From positions 2,468,181 to 2,532,180 of the forward strand of contig OX424570.1 of assembly GCA_949152475.1 (NCBI GenBank): DNA of 64,000 bases, written 5' to 3'. A model generated the notes under the pieces. It was not told the DNA's origin and ran no database searches. It was given only the letters and a program-made list of their open reading frames with translations. Shown one piece after another: positions 21,458 to 31,387 of the stretch (position 1 is the stretch's first letter; every line of letters starts with the position of its first letter). Source of the stretch: Terebella lapidaria. Lineage: Eukaryota; Annelida; Polychaeta; Terebellida; Terebellidae. The position numbers and the translations under genes are program-made.

Positions 21458-22495
21458 TTACAGGTGATCAATGATATCCGCACTGAAACCTTCCGGGGTG
21501 TTCACATGGACGTAGTGCTCGAAAAAGATGTCTCTCGTTTTCCATCGGCCCATTTTCATGACGATGTCCGGGTTCACGCCATTTTCAATGGCCGCAGTAG
21601 CTCCGGTACATCGGAATGATTTCGCCGAGTATCCATGCGAATCAAGGCCCGATCGACGGATGGCCTCATCCAAAACCTTCCCAACTGTGGTGGAATCGAT
21701 CGGATTGAATGGTGCGCGGAGCGATATAAAAACTGCTTTGTGGTCCAGGCGAAGATGTGCAGTTGTCTCTATGTAGTCTGCTAGTGCACGTACAGGATCA
21801 AGTTTTGAGACCGGATGAGGCGGTAGGCGCTCTTCAAAACCCGTCCGCTGCAAATCGTTTTTGTTCCCAAAGATGGAAATCTGGGCAGAACCATCGTCAT
21901 TGAATGTTACTTGGTCCGTTGTGAACAACACACGTTTTGTTTCCTGTGACACCGGGTCAAAAAGCTGAGCCCGTGGGGCGATGTCAGATGGCCGCAACAT
22001 TATTGTGAGGGCCAATAACGTGATAGCTTTTAACCTCAGGTCTCTAATTGGTAAATCCAGATTATCAGGCCACGACATGAACATATTCTTGAAAGGCACA
22101 ATGGGCATAGCCTTGGAATTCAACCTGGGAGCTACGGTGCCAGCTTTCACCAGAGCGGTGTTCAGTCTCATTATATCGGGTGAAGATGTCAAGTCTCTTA
22201 TTCCAAGGGCTCGGAACATGGTAGAACAAGCTGCAAGTGCTGACCGTAGGTAAGATCTGGGCTTCCGAACCCTGTCCGCAGTCGAGCACATGAAATGGGC
22301 TAATACTGCATCGTCAATTGGGGGGAATGTGTACCCTTGTTGAGCACAAAAGTCTCTTAAGTTGTACAACATTTTACTGTACATGTCTCTGGTAGATTCT
22401 GCAAGCGAAAACTTTATCTGCGTTATGGCTCGCTCACTCCATCCGGATGCTCTCAGCCTTGGGTTCCAGAGATTCTCCACGCGAAAATCTTCCAT
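21458..22495 (-). CDS. Retrotransposon tyrosine recombinase (345 aa)
   Basis: This enzyme would insert the circular or linear DNA copy of the element by site-specific-type strand exchange in the nucleus. From the chosen ATG at 22495 it has an N-terminal helical core-binding part (residues about 15-120) and a catalytic part. The first catalytic Arg lies in IMLRPSDIA (R168), the second motif in AKSFRCTGAT (K292, R295), then GRWKT (W318) and FFEHYVH with the presumed nucleophile Y328. The usual His of HxxR is Lys here. The open frame extends upstream to 23647, but that part overlaps the RNase H and methyltransferase-like coding region in another frame and looks like a shadow. With the chosen start the gene overlaps the RT gene by 43 bp, so translation may involve reinitiation or frameshifting. 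Length fits DIRS-order recombinases. Confidence 0.9.
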   Translation of the reverse strand: MEDFRVENLWNPRLRASGWSERAITQIKFSLAESTRDMYSKMLYNLRDFCAQQGYTFPPIDDAVLAHFMCSTADRVRKPRSYLRSALAACSTMFRALGIRDLTSSPDIMRLNTALVKAGTVAPRLNSKAMPIVPFKNMFMSWPDNLDLPIRDLRLKAITLLALTIMLRPSDIAPRAQLFDPVSQETKRVLFTTDQVTFNDDGSAQISIFGNKNDLQRTGFEERLPPHPVSKLDPVRALADYIETTAHLRLDHKAVFISLRAPFNPIDSTTVGKVLDEAIRRSGLDSHGYSAKSFRCTGATAAIENGVNPDIVMKMGRWKTRDIFFEHYVHVNTPEGFSADIIDHL

Positions 22496-24342
22496 GAGCG
22501 GTTGTGGAGTGGTTCCGGAATTGGCCCCATGTAGATGAATGTCCTCTTTCTGTTGGGGATCCGTAGTGGCGGCCTGACTGTCATCTGCTTCAGTAGGCGA
22601 AACCATGGCTGGCCTGGCCAGTATGGGGCGACAACAGTCGCCTCTGCTCTCTGTTCCCGAACCACTTGCAAAATCTGCGGTAGAAGTCGGAAAGGCGGAT
22701 TTATATAGTTCATTTCCGAGTGCCAGTTTGTTTGAGCACGGCAGTCTACGCCTTCTGACATTGGTTCGTAGTAACGTGTATTGAAACGCGGCAGCTGTGT
22801 ATTGACGCTGCTCGCACATCGGTCTATTGTGTGTGGACCAAACAAGCGATCGATTAGCTGGAATAGTCTCGGGTTCAACATCCAATTGTATTGGTCTTTG
22901 AGTCGTGACAACCGATCTGCTTCGTAATTGTGGATTCCACGAATATGATGTACTTGTAATGCCACATTGTGTTCTGTAGCCAAATGCCATATTGCCATTG
23001 CTGTTGTTGTCAGGGTTTTGGACGGGCCGCCTTGGTTGGCAATGTACGCCATTGTCGTAACATTGTCTGTTAGTATTTGCAGTGACTTGCCCGTTATATT
23101 TGGTAGGAATGACTCCATGGCCAGTAATACTGCCATCAACTCTCTGAAGTTTGACGACTGTCTGGATACACGGTGATTCCACTGGCCTGCGGCTTTCAGG
23201 GGTCCTAGCGTGCCACCCCATCCAAGATGGGAGGCATCTGTTGTCAGTTGGAGCTCTACTGGGCGTATTTTCACTGGACAATGATTCCAGTCTGACACAT
23301 ACTGGAGCCACCACTCTAGCTCTTTGTATGCATCTGTGTCCAACACTAACATACTGTCCCACGCTGTTCGTGTCCTGAGCAGTCTGTATGTTGCTCGCAA
23401 CAATAGCTTTGCTGGCAGTATTACTTTGGCCATCGCTATGCACTGGCCTGTCACACTGGCTAAAGCGCGAGCACTCATAGTTGATGACTGTAAAACTCGA
23501 CGTAGGGAGCGCTTTAATTTCCGTATGCGTTCGGAGGTGATTGAAATCTCGGGACATCCATCGTCGCCTCTGGAGTTGATTTTGTGCCCCAAGTAGACCT
23601 TGACAGGACTTTGATTGAGGTGTGACTTGGCGTAATTTATTGTCCATCCCAAGTCCGTTAATGTGTCTACCAGTTGATCAAGGTGATCTGTGAAGACCTG
23701 TGGCTGGGCACATAGGATGAAATCATCAACAAATACAGATATACGTATACCTTGTTCTCGAAGATACGTAACAATTGGTTTGACAATCTTACAGAAATAA
23801 TAGGGACTAACCGACCAACCAAATGGAATATATTTCCATCTATAATAACGATTATTCCACTTGAACCCGAACAAGTCGCGAGCATCATAACTCAATGGTA
23901 CATGCATGAAACCATCTTTAAGATCAAGTGTAGCAATGTCATCACCATACTGTATGATATCCTTTACAGTTCGGATATCTTCCTGAGTAAACCTTGGGGG
24001 TGAACAACTAGTATTTAACAACCTTAGGTCTGTAATTAATCGATATTTGCCTGATTTTTTAGGCACAACACCTATTGGTGACACACATCTGGGTTTACTG
24101 TTACATATTTCAATTTTATCAGTTTCAAGTAGTCTCTCAATTTCACCATCCAACCATATACACTTGTCAAAAGATAATTGTCTATTCTGCAACTCAAACG
24201 GCTCAGGAGTACTGTCAACAACCGCTGGTACTCCGTCAATCAACCAGTTCAAAACGTATTCCGGTGCACCAATTTTTAACCAGTTGTCTATATGCCTAGA
24301 TAACGACATGCCGTATTTAAAGTATACCGTACACCGATACAC
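22453..24342 (-). CDS. Reverse transcriptase / RNase H with methyltransferase-like C-terminus (629 aa)
   Basis: The protein copies the element RNA into DNA and removes the RNA strand. The RT domain spans about residues 60-260, with motif A in ATLDLKDGF (D140) and the catalytic FVDD box (D206, D207). RNase H covers about 360-480, with acidic residues in LTTDAS (D369), NFRELMA (E401), ILTDN (D426) and YEADRLSR (D476). The C-terminal region contains YINPPFRLLPQIL (NPPF at 548-551) and APYWPGQPWF, resembling the DAM-type methyltransferase-like domain of DIRS-order elements. There is no aspartic protease and no DDE integrase, as expected for the order. The gene starts 30 bp after the Gag-like stop and overlaps the recombinase. 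The first ATG was used; coupled translation from upstream is possible. Confidence 0.93.
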   Translation of the reverse strand: MYRCTVYFKYGMSLSRHIDNWLKIGAPEYVLNWLIDGVPAVVDSTPEPFELQNRQLSFDKCIWLDGEIERLLETDKIEICNSKPRCVSPIGVVPKKSGKYRLITDLRLLNTSCSPPRFTQEDIRTVKDIIQYGDDIATLDLKDGFMHVPLSYDARDLFGFKWNNRYYRWKYIPFGWSVSPYYFCKIVKPIVTYLREQGIRISVFVDDFILCAQPQVFTDHLDQLVDTLTDLGWTINYAKSHLNQSPVKVYLGHKINSRGDDGCPEISITSERIRKLKRSLRRVLQSSTMSARALASVTGQCIAMAKVILPAKLLLRATYRLLRTRTAWDSMLVLDTDAYKELEWWLQYVSDWNHCPVKIRPVELQLTTDASHLGWGGTLGPLKAAGQWNHRVSRQSSNFRELMAVLLAMESFLPNITGKSLQILTDNVTTMAYIANQGGPSKTLTTTAMAIWHLATEHNVALQVHHIRGIHNYEADRLSRLKDQYNWMLNPRLFQLIDRLFGPHTIDRCASSVNTQLPRFNTRYYEPMSEGVDCRAQTNWHSEMNYINPPFRLLPQILQVVREQRAEATVVAPYWPGQPWFRLLKQMTVRPPLRIPNRKRTFIYMGPIPEPLHNRSWKIFAWRISGTQG

Positions 24343-24372
24343 TGGTCATGCTATTGCACCAGTCCAGACACA

Positions 24373-25209
24373 TTAGGCGTCACTGACACTGCCTTGACTG
24401 TTATCACTGCCCCCACCAGGCCGTCTGCCGAATTGCCGGCTTGTAGCGCTATGAAAGAAATCCGGCCGCGACGATCCACGATGTTGGCCCCGTCCACGGT
24501 AGTTTCCCCGTACACTGCTCCCGCCGCGGTGTGACTGTGTACCGGCCGCTGCCGCTGAGATTGTAGCTGCACTGCGCAAGTTTTCGAGTGCCGCCGGTGT
24601 GAACACAGAAGAATTTTTCTGTAATGCCCGAAATAACTTGGTTGTGTTGTTATCAAACTGTCCTTGAACTACCAGGGATGCCATTTCATCTTGCAGATAT
24701 TTACATTGTGCAAGCTGCACTGTGAACAGTTTTTGTAAATCAGCCTCGGTGACAGATCCGGGTTGCAGTGTGGACAACAACCTGATAGTTGTTTCTGAGT
24801 ATTTACTGGCCTTTGTAACAATGTTAAATGGCACTTGCAATTCCCGGTTTATCCCTTGCTTAGACTGTTTCAATGTTAAATCCGCAGGCAATTGAATACG
24901 TTGTACACTGTCCGCGATAGACTGGTAATTTGCCTGTATATCCTCGTGTGCAGCGGTACTGGGCACGAGGGCACCTTGTCCTTGTTGAATCGTTGGGCCC
25001 GTGTCGGATTCGTCACGCGGACGTACCTGCCCTTGAGCGATAATGGGCGAGCTGCCACTATTCGAAGGAGTTTGGTGGTGATCCGGGCCCGTCTCAGAGC
25101 CGGTGGTATTGTTCTGTGCACGATCTGCGACTTCTAGTTTTTGTAGGCGTTCATCTAAACCCATGAACAGCTTTTCTATATGTGTTTTCACATCTTCCAG
25201 TTCACTCAT
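24373..25209 (-). CDS. Gag-like protein of the retrotransposon (278 aa)
   Basis: First gene of the element, starting 25 bp inside repeat A1. Residues 1-40 (ELEDVKTHIEKLF..ERLQKLEV) are heptad-like and probably form a coiled coil. The middle (about 90-210) is helical without a known signature. The C-terminus is rich in Arg and Gly (RGNYRGRGQHRG), which would bind RNA. There is no CCHC zinc knuckle, as is common in DIRS-order Gag proteins. Its role as particle or RNP protein is inferred from position and composition, not from a recognised domain. Opposite-strand frames here are shadows. Confidence 0.75.
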   Translation of the reverse strand: MSELEDVKTHIEKLFMGLDERLQKLEVADRAQNNTTGSETGPDHHQTPSNSGSSPIIAQGQVRPRDESDTGPTIQQGQGALVPSTAAHEDIQANYQSIADSVQRIQLPADLTLKQSKQGINRELQVPFNIVTKASKYSETTIRLLSTLQPGSVTEADLQKLFTVQLAQCKYLQDEMASLVVQGQFDNNTTKLFRALQKNSSVFTPAALENLRSAATISAAAAGTQSHRGGSSVRGNYRGRGQHRGSSRPDFFHSATSRQFGRRPGGGSDNSQGSVSDA

Positions 25210-25233
25210 GGTGACGGATTTCCTGCTCGTTGA

Positions 25234-25310
25234 TTTACACAGAGACAGAATGACGCGCCTCTAGTCATTCCCTAGAGGCGCCACTGTACGGTTGTTGTTC
25301 AGATTACAGT
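25234..25310 (-). repeat. Split direct repeat A1 (77 bp), 5-prime end of element
   Basis: Exact copy of 21211-21287, including the 10-bp-stem hairpin at about 25255-25281. It forms the 5-prime terminus of the element on the minus strand. Confidence 0.9.
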
Positions 25311-27820
25311 CACTTCTTGGAACATTTGTGGAAGTGAAAAGGTGCTAAGTGGTGGTTCTTGTCATGGGTGCTGTAGACTAATCGATTGTGAAACACACAA
25401 AAACAATTACATTTAGTCCACTTATCTGATGATCTAATTTCAGAGCAATTCAAAATTCATGACTGTCTGGACTGAAAACCACTTGAATGTGATGTTTTTT
25501 TTTTACGTAGAAATGTTTTATGTTTGCAGTACTTGTGACTGATTTCATGGAACACCTACGATACCGTATAATCGTGCATGCGAGGACATGTCATTTTAGT
25601 ACAAGGCATGGAGTTGTTAAAGCTATAATCACCTTTAGAATTAACAAAATGTATTTATTCTGTAGTAGCTTTGTTTTGTCTATTGAATGAGAAATCGTAA
25701 AAATTTGGGTCTGAAAATGTGTATTATGTGTCTAAATTGAGTTGCCAAATCAAGATTCAAACTCGGGCCATTCAATCTCGCATCAACTTTCCCCTCAAAG
25801 CGGCCCGCCTTGAGGGCGAGTTCTACACACAGTCTCATGACGTCCTTGGTATTTGTCTAGATACTGTGGCAACCGGCAATGTAGGCAGGCCAATCATTCT
25901 CTAGCCTCTGTTTTCATGCACGATTAAACGGCAATTTTTCTAAGTATCTGTTGTCGAACTGTGCATATTTCCTATATATTCCCGACGATCTCGAGACGTA
26001 CTTATAAGTTTGCGTGACAAATAAGAATGCTAAATTTGGCTGATTTTGAAATCGATTCCAACTTCAAGGATATGATATACTTTATAAAACAACACCAATA
26101 ATAGCTATGGTCCAACTCTACGAATTCAAAATACAGAACCGTTTGGTAAATAGAGAACCATTTCGTAAATTCACAATTGGCTTTGAGTCTGTTATCGATG
26201 AACAGTCGACACATCTATGAGTGATGTGCACATAAGTGATGGGCCTGATCTCGAATATAGGGATATGGGTCTTTTTGAACAAAAACAGTTATTTTATTAT
26301 TTATTTTTCTTGCCATTATACAAGCTCACAGTCTCGATTCGGGGTACACGTATATGGTCCTATATTTAAATATAAAGAATACTTGATCAAAAGGGTAGCA
26401 TACTCATATATGCGATTATACGGTAATGACAAGTCAGATCTGAAAGTCTCTTGAAGACTACTAGAAGTCGCGGTCTCCCATGTCGTTTTTTGTACAAAAA
26501 AATCGTGGAAACCCCACAATCTTAGGGCGAAAAGTGCCTGATGATAGTAATGTCGGCTGACGTTGAAGGAACATTGCGAAAATGACTAACATGTCAAATA
26601 ATGCCGCGTGGTATTCCTACCTAGGTATTAGGAAACAGTGTTTCTATGCTATCATTAAATTACTTAAGACTTCGCGTTTATCGTTCATCGAATCGATGGG
26701 TAAATCTCACCAGAATTTTCGTATTCATATCTTATGTATATACTTTCGGAATTTGTTTCCCCTTGATGTAAATTACATGTACCCAACTTTATCATCAGAT
26801 TGCTGGAAGTCAGTGAATATCCTTATTGATCAATTCCTTGACAATACCCCCGCAGTATTTGGAGTTGTCACGCGACCCCCAGCGTTCATTGTTAATAAGA
26901 TACTGACGACGATAGCATACCCACACTAAGGGACGAATGTAGTGAATAAGTACCGGTACCCAATCCTACTGTTATCGACAATAATCCAGGACATTGCCCT
27001 TGTTGATTTAATTTGCACATCAAGGAAAAAGTTTGTATTGGTCTAAGTACTGCACCAACATACGTGAGAGTGGCAGTAGCCAATCTACATTGTATTGTGG
27101 ACCTACTGATGTCTTACTGTTACCACTGCCCTGACAGTTGTCGTTGTTTCAATGACCTGGATCAACGGTATATCTCTGCTTGATTGAATGATAGAAAAGA
27201 ATAGATTGCATACCAATACAATTGTCATGTATTTCACTATCTGGTAAAATCGATCGTCTAATTACGAGAACATATAGGTCAAGTTAAGCTGCAAGGTGTG
27301 TAATTGGCAGCATTGAACCGTATGTTAGGGGAACTTCTTTTTTGTCTAACGGAGTAAACAAATTATGTATCAATCTTTTACCACCAGTACCACAATATTG
27401 TGATGATAACAACGTTAAAAACTGAATTAAATCATACAGTCCAGCAACAAACACATGACAAGGCGATTCCATAATGGGAGTGTTTTGGCGACTTGATTAG
27501 CCTTGACACACATAAGCTATCAATGGGTCGAATGAAAAGTGAACAATATCACAAACACCTCCAGGGGTGTCTCCACTGTTAGACGGTGGGCTTGTGTTAT
27601 CAAAATTTAGCGCATTAACATTGCAAAAAGTCCTACATGCTTCAAAGATACCCATTCTGTCCTACAGTAGATTATAGCAAACAAACCCAAAAGGTTCAAG
27701 TCTACTGTTAGTGTTGAAACGTGATTGAGTGATTTCCATTCACTTGTTTGTTTAGGTACAAAGTTACATGTGTCCAAATTACAATATAATAACTTCAAAT
27801 AGAGCAGCTATAAGAATTTT
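25311..27820. other. No recognised gene
   Basis: AT-rich sequence. A 115-residue plus-strand frame at 26582-26929 and several shorter ones have no recognisable motif or flanking signals. I see no repeat shared with other parts of the window. Confidence 0.45.
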
Positions 27821-27822
27821 GA

Positions 27823-28000
27823 TGAAAAACAATTTATACATGACTTGTCTCTTATACCTTACCTAGTCTCTGGGATTATTGACGACATTGATGACTGGTG
27901 CTGGAATGAGTTGACAATGAAAGTTGTAAACAGACATACCCCTGTTTAAACAAAAACTGTCAAGGGCAGCAGAGTACCATATATGAATGGAGAATAAACG
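27823..28000 (+). pseudogene. LINE fragment, linker between endonuclease and RT
   Basis: The plus frame reads QFIHDLSLIPYLVSGIIDDI, continues through DDWCWNELTMKVVNRHTP, and has stops before KGSRVPYM. In many LINEs the region just before the RT domain has this pattern (aromatic-rich DDI..W..L....D.H.P, then a basic P-[WY]-M). At least two in-frame stops are present. Assignment is by pattern only. Confidence 0.4.
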
Positions 28001-28027
28001 CATTTGTGTTTTGTCGAAGTCAGTCAG

Positions 28028-28557
28028 TACTCAAGTCAGCGCATAATTTATTGGCGCGAACATATCTCATGAAATCTCAGAACTTACTGACTTGTATTAT
28101 GTGAAATTCAGGCAACGTTTGAACAAGACTGTGACCAAAGTTGCTGACGTGGATTTGGAAGTTTGTTTTTCACACAGAAGACTACTTTTATGATTAGGCC
28201 TGAATAACTCCCGTGGATACTGTGTGATTGTGAATTCTTGAATGCCAAATATTTTCAAGTACGAGTAACAAAACAAATTTTAATTCGTGACCATTGGATT
28301 GTCTTGAGATGACCCCTATTCAGACCGGCTGTTCCATTGATTTGCCTCAACCCCATACAGCATCAAAATGGCAAGCTAGGATTACCGTGTTAAAACACCA
28401 TAAGGAAATGAATTTTCTGATATATATCGATGAGAAACGCATACGACAGAAAAACAGCTATTGTTTCATAATGGTCATAGTGCCGTTTTCACTTTATATA
28501 AGTCAGTAAAATCTGAGATATGACGATATAGGTTCGCGCCAATAAATTTTGCGCCGA
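28028..28557. repeat. Inverted repeat, arms of about 70 bp
   Basis: The left arm (28028-28098) and the reverse complement of the right arm (28487-28557) share GCGC, then ATTTATTGGCGCGAAC, then ATCTCA and ACTGACTT in order, with small differences. The interior has no clear gene. It could be a degraded MITE or two opposed copies of one repeat. Confidence 0.6.
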
Positions 28558-28616
28558 CTTTAAATACAGATCTGTCTTTGATGATACAGTGGTTGCTGGT
28601 AGTTTGTTGAAACTCC

Positions 28617-28800
28617 GAGGGAAAATTTGTCATTGTTCCTGCTGATAAAGCATCCAATAATGTTGTGTTTGTTTGTAAAGCATACTATTTCCAGTGCCTA
28701 TTTATTGAACTTGGTATTTCTAACAGCAACAATTCTAACGGTACATACCATGATATTACTATATCTAAACATGATATATTATCTTATCACGTGTCTGTGT
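28617..28800 (+). pseudogene. Possible Penelope-like RT N-terminal remnant
   Basis: The plus frame reads GKFVIVPADKASNNVVFVCK, then, after a tyrosine-rich gap, TYHDITISKHDIL and HVSVLHS before a stop. A PADK-x-x-x-x-V-V-F/V box ahead of the palm is typical of Penelope-like elements and some other retroelement RTs. The next expected WxPKLHK segment is only weakly recognisable in another frame near 28840-28880. Low-to-moderate confidence. Confidence 0.4.
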
Positions 28801-28899
28801 TGCATTCTCTTTTGGTATAACTACTTCGTATAAAGATCTACACATGTACCCAGTTTATACCGGATCCCAAACAAATCCATACAATTAAAGGTATATTTC

Positions 28900-29985
28900 A
28901 GAAATCGAAAATTCATAAGAGATGAACCGAATGTCCCTGTCACTTACAATCAACATATTTCATCAAGTTAATTAATTAAATTAGAATTAAATGATACATT
29001 TTATTAATTAAACTAACAATTACTTCCTCCATTACTGAAAGTTCTGATTAAGAGTTCCCTGGTATATTTGGAAAAGGCTTATATATTTGCTGAAGGCTTA
29101 GAAATTTACATATACACATACTGAATTTCAAATATATATCGAAAATTCTTAAGAGATGAACCCGATGTCCCTGTCACATTGCTTTCCTCCATTGCTAACG
29201 GGTGTAAAAAGGGCAGAATAGAAAACCAAAGTATTAATGGATATTGTATAAAGAAAAACCTGAGAGAAAAACAGTGTCTAGGAATTTTTTTTTTCTCTGT
29301 CACCTTCTTAGCCTCCTTTTTCATCATCTTCTCCTCTTTCTGTACCAGTATGTACTCTTTCGTACGTGAAACTCTGCAAATGAAATCACATCAATTACAA
29401 TAATAGGTTTTGTTTGCATCATACAGTACACATTTTTGGTAGTAATACAGATATGGAATATCCACATACCATTGGGGTTTCCACTTCCTTGCGTTCTTGC
29501 ACCGAGTCATCCTAAAAGGTACAGATGCACTCGCATAAATCCAAACAATCACATAAACTTATATTGAATAATATTCAGTGTTTAAAAAATTTCTTGATCA
29601 TCCTCATGGAGCAGCATGTTATGGCTTAAAGTTCTAGTCACTTTATTTTGTGTACTCTGACCTTTGGTTTCTGTTGCTTCTTCTCGATATATTTTCTCGG
29701 AAGAGTTTTTCCTCCTGTGTGAGATAAAAATCATTCACACAAACCAAAACCAGCATACAAGCAAGTATCAGTATCAATGAGCAACAGATAATTACAATCT
29801 CTTCAATTCCTCTTCTGCACCCTGACCGGTTTTTACTGCTTCTTCTCTTTCTCTCGTTTCTCCCCCCTTGTGTGATGGAATTAATTCCCATAATGGAATA
29901 AACCAACACCATCATACAGGATAAATGAGACTCATTATGAAATACTTTTGACACCTAATGGTAAACATAAAAAAGTGTGTGCTGT
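28900..29985. other. No recognised gene; one small frame with a membrane-like segment
   Basis: A short sequence (GAAAATTC then AAGAGATGAAC and GATGTCCCTGTCAC) occurs at 28906-28943 and again at 29141-29177. The minus frame 29954-29643 (103 aa) has a hydrophobic run IVIICCSLILILACMLVLVC flanked by charged residues, but no homology is recognised and no support for expression is visible. Confidence 0.4.
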
Positions 29986-30034
29986 ATATAGACGTGGAAT
30001 CAATACCCTTGGAGTGTAGAACATAGAAACTATA

Positions 30035-31387
30035 TTACGTAATGCATAGAAAATCTATGATTGCCCTCACTTCTTCAGGGTCAAGTACTGAATTCAGCGA
30101 ACCATCTCTCAATAAACATAGTTCTCGAATTGTTTTACCACGATGTTGACAATCTGCGTCACACATATATTGCTGGGTTATACATTGCTTTAACTTTGAC
30201 AAAGCATGATCAAACACACAGTCATCATTCACGTTTAATTTATACAACAAAAACCTTCTATTGGCCGCCACCGATGTGGTTGAGAAAGAACATAGATTAC
30301 AACATAATTTTACAATTGAATTATGGCTGTTACAAGCCTTGCGATAGAAATTAAGGAACCTGTTCATGAGATCAACTTCAATATTTTTGCCGATAAGATG
30401 ATGCAATATAGACCCATGGCTTCTCCATGGTAATCCCCATATTTTACGAACGCATTTCCTCCACGCAGTATATAGGCGCTTAATAGTATCACTATCAAGT
30501 TTCCATAACACACTGCCGTAATAACTAGTACAATATGTGTTGAACATAAATGATTTAACCTCAGAATTGCAACTGCTAAACCTGGAATTGACGAAGTTTG
30601 TTCGATAACAGATATCACTCACAGCTGTATTAATTGCGGTGTGAAGACAATTCAGACCAATAGGGTGACCTAAGTGTACAGCCTCATTTGATACACAGAG
30701 AGCTTGACCATGTAACCTGATACACACAGATCCAGTAGCAGGGGTATCTGCATTGAAAATCAGCAACTGGGTTTTAGCCGAGTTAAATTTTACATCATAT
30801 CGTTTACTATAATGTTCACAAACCCTGAGCATTTTGTTTATAGCATTTTGACTGGGTGCCAATAGACTGACGTCATCCGCATAGCCAAAAGCCCCACAGA
30901 ATACGTTTCCAATATAACAACCAAAGCCAGCGTGCTGGAGCTCACACAACAATTCATCAATATACACACAGAACAATATAGGCGATAAAACTGCACCTTG
31001 TTTTACACCGCTAGATAATTGGAATTCACTACTAACAATGCCGTTCCATCGTACCCTGAGAAACTGATTAGTATACAATCGAGCCAAAAACCTGGCAGTA
31101 AGACAACATATGCCTTTACTCAAAAGTAATTCAAATAGTTTTATGTAATGTACACGGTCAAATGCCTGTGAGGCATCCAAAAGAACCAAATACACTGAAG
31201 AATCATACCGAGTGTAATAATCAATAATTTCCTCTCGAACAAATGTACACTGTGCAGTTGAAGATTTTGGTTTGAAACCAAATTGTAGATTGCTAGACGT
31301 TAAAACATCGACAGTTTGTTCTAATATAATGTTATCCAATAACTTCCCCAGGAGACTGCTCAGAGCGATAGACCTATAATTGCTACT
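30035..31387 (-). pseudogene. LINE reverse transcriptase portion of ORF2, 5-prime part deleted
   Basis: The minus frame starts within NYRSIALSSLLGKLLDN (upstream of the first Met at 31339) and continues as a clean RT. Counted from that Met, motif A is in LVLLDASQAFDR (residues 51-62), then SSGVKQGAVLSP (109-120) and the catalytic FGYADDV (151-157). A thumb and C-terminal region follows, ending at 30035. Its own frame is open for more than 430 codons. It lies in a different frame from the endonuclease at 31383-32159, and the usual linker of about 200 residues between the two is missing. The protein would have primed reverse transcription at nicked target DNA. The clade is uncertain, within the CR1/Jockey/Rex range. 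Confidence 0.85.

Larger units (their letters stand above)
21046..25310 (-). mobile_element. Tyrosine-recombinase retrotransposon with split direct repeats (PAT/Ngaro-like)
   Basis: Read on the minus strand the order is: repeat A1 (25310-25234), three open frames, repeat B1 (21360-21286), repeat A2 (21287-21211), a 90-bp spacer, repeat B2 (21120-21046). The A copies are 77 bp and identical; the B copies are 75 bp and identical; B1 and A2 overlap by two bases. A1-ORFs-B1-A2-B2 is the split-direct-repeat arrangement of PAT-like and Ngaro elements of the DIRS order, which integrate through a tyrosine recombinase rather than a DDE integrase. All three frames are open, so the element may be recent or even active. 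It has no LTRs and no integrase core. Confidence 0.9.

Noticed and set aside
22496..23647. Long N-terminal extension of the recombinase frame (384 further codons)
   Set aside because: It lies opposite in frame to the well-conserved RNase H and methyltransferase-like region of the RT gene and shows no domain of its own; recombinase similarity begins only after the ATG at 22495.
26582..26929. 115-residue plus-strand frame
   Set aside because: No recognisable motif, no neighbouring signals and no second copy; left as unassigned sequence.
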